Positions 6,424 to 6,998 of a DNA stretch of 6,998 nt are shown here, one piece after another. A program made the position numbers and the translations under genes. Origin of the DNA: Sulfurimonas sp. (GTDB taxonomy: Bacteria > Campylobacterota > Campylobacteria > Campylobacterales > Sulfurimonadaceae). The stretch lies in contig DAOVJL010000060.1 of the NCBI GenBank assembly GCA_030673275.1, positions 1 through 6,998 on the forward strand, written 5' to 3'. Every line of letters begins with the position of its first letter. Positions within the stretch are counted from its first letter, which is position 1. The notes under the pieces are model-generated. The model ran no database searches. It saw nothing but the letters and a program-made list of their open reading frames with translations, and was not told the origin of the DNA.

Positions 6424-6880
6424 ATTTATGATATGGGTGGTTGCTTAGTATTGAAAAACCTCTATAAATCTGCTCAAGCAAAACAGCTTTTGCTATCTTA
6501 TGACTCATAGTTAATTTACCAAGACTTATAACTGCATCACTTTTTTTCAAAAAGTCATCTTCAAAGCCATAAGCTCCACCAATATAAAATTTAACCGCAA
6601 TTTTACCATCTAAAAGCTTACTAAACTCATAACTATCTATTATTTTACCATCTGGATGCAAAGTAATATTAAAACCTTTGGATAAATATGGTTCCAGAAG
6701 CTTTGTATATGCCTGTTTTGAGGCTTGAGGTGAGATAGTGTGTGCTTTCGTTACATCTTTATTAAAAAGTTCTATATCTTGAACTTTTGCAAAGCGAGAG
6801 ATCATTTTTGTTAACTCTTTATAAAGCGGATCATAAATTGAACGCTCTTTTTTAGCAATAGAGACTATATCTATATTCAC
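6422..6880 (-). CDS. rlmH: RlmH, 23S rRNA pseudouridine-1915 N3-methyltransferase
   Basis: RlmH is a SPOUT-class methyltransferase that uses S-adenosylmethionine to methylate N3 of pseudouridine 1915 in helix 69 of 23S rRNA on assembled 70S ribosomes. The 152 residues (family about 155) show FYIGGAYGF (98-106), the GG loop of the knotted cofactor site, then [24 protein letters not shown] (119-142) with H127 and the EQIYR signature (136-140), ending with HPYHK (148-152), the nearly invariant C-terminal PYH that reaches the active site of the partner subunit. The start is GTG (6880-6878), overlapping the TGA of the preceding gene as GTGA; a GGA about 10-14 bases upstream is a weak Shine-Dalgarno, so translational coupling is likely. 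It heads the part of the run shared in memory with C. jejuni, where accD precedes it; here the preceding gene is different or at least not recognisable as accD. Confidence 0.96.
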   Translation of the reverse strand: MNIDIVSIAKKERSIYDPLYKELTKMISRFAKVQDIELFNKDVTKAHTISPQASKQAYTKLLEPYLSKGFNITLHPDGKIIDSYEFSKLLDGKIAVKFYIGGAYGFEDDFLKKSDAVISLGKLTMSHKIAKAVLLEQIYRGFSILSNHPYHK

Positions 6881-6998
6881 TTTATTAATCCACTTCCAAT
6901 TACATGATAAGCTACATGTGCAAACTTATCATCCCTTTTAACACCGCCGATTGCACCAACCAAATGCTTAGATTTTGAAGCAATATCATCTAATTCAT
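6877..6998 (-). CDS. 3' end of an unidentified gene (runs off right edge)
   Basis: Reading the minus strand from the right edge gives an open frame of 39 full codons (6996 to 6880) ending in TGA (6879-6877). Its product starts at [14 protein letters not shown] and ends in [14 protein letters not shown] do not recognise the family. It does not resemble the C-terminus of AccD, which I recall as the upstream neighbour in C. jejuni. That it is a real coding sequence is supported by the GTGA overlap with rlmH, the absence of stops and neighbour-like codon use. Only the tail is in the window, so nothing can be said about function. Confidence 0.7.
   Translation of the reverse strand, partial: ELDDIASKSKHLVGAIGGVKRDDKFAHVAYHVIGSGLIK

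Overview
The window is a gene-dense, AT-rich stretch whose gene content and order point to Campylobacterota (Epsilonproteobacteria), most likely a free-living Sulfurimonas-like sulfur oxidiser. The main clues are the order rlmH - short DksA-like zinc-finger gene - membrane protein - tRNA-dihydrouridine synthase, which I recall (not checked here) from Campylobacter jejuni, and a CheX-like/fliN/fliO cluster of the type seen in this phylum. The genus is an inference. There are no tRNA or rRNA genes, insertion sequences, CRISPR arrays or prophage genes, and no gap longer than about 100 bases.

Layout. (1) Positions 1-1164, minus strand: a TauE/SafE-type membrane transporter whose last codons overlap the start of uvrA; uvrA runs off the left edge with only its first 144 codons present. 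(2) 1165-1260: the only real intergenic region, holding back-to-back promoters. (3) 1261-2911, plus strand: three overlapping, translationally coupled genes, namely a CheX-like CheY-phosphatase candidate, the flagellar switch protein FliN (TTG start) and a FliO-like flagellar export component with an unusually large periplasmic part. (4) 2921-6998, minus strand: a tight co-directional run, transcribed right to left: the 3' end of an unidentified gene, rlmH (GTG start), a DksA/TraR-type zinc-finger gene (GTG start), a two-helix membrane protein with a LapA-like N-terminus, dusB, and last a 377-residue protein that looks like a degenerate PD-(D/E)XK nuclease-fold protein. It meets fliO tail to tail, nine bases apart, with no recognisable terminator.

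How the genes work together. The plus-strand cluster belongs to the flagellar basal body: FliN forms the C-ring, the CheX-like protein could switch off CheY-P there, and FliO supports the export gate. The minus-strand run is mainly about translation: RlmH modifies 23S rRNA, DusB modifies tRNA, and the DksA-like protein would tune rRNA and ribosomal-protein transcription. Two of its members are uncharacterised.

Most of the window is ordinary core genome. The items best worth a second look are the degenerate nuclease-like protein, the FliO with an AMIN-like ectodomain, the stand-alone CheX-like gene fused by overlap to fliN, and the LapA-like/helical membrane protein. I do not see a convincing new defence or mobile system.
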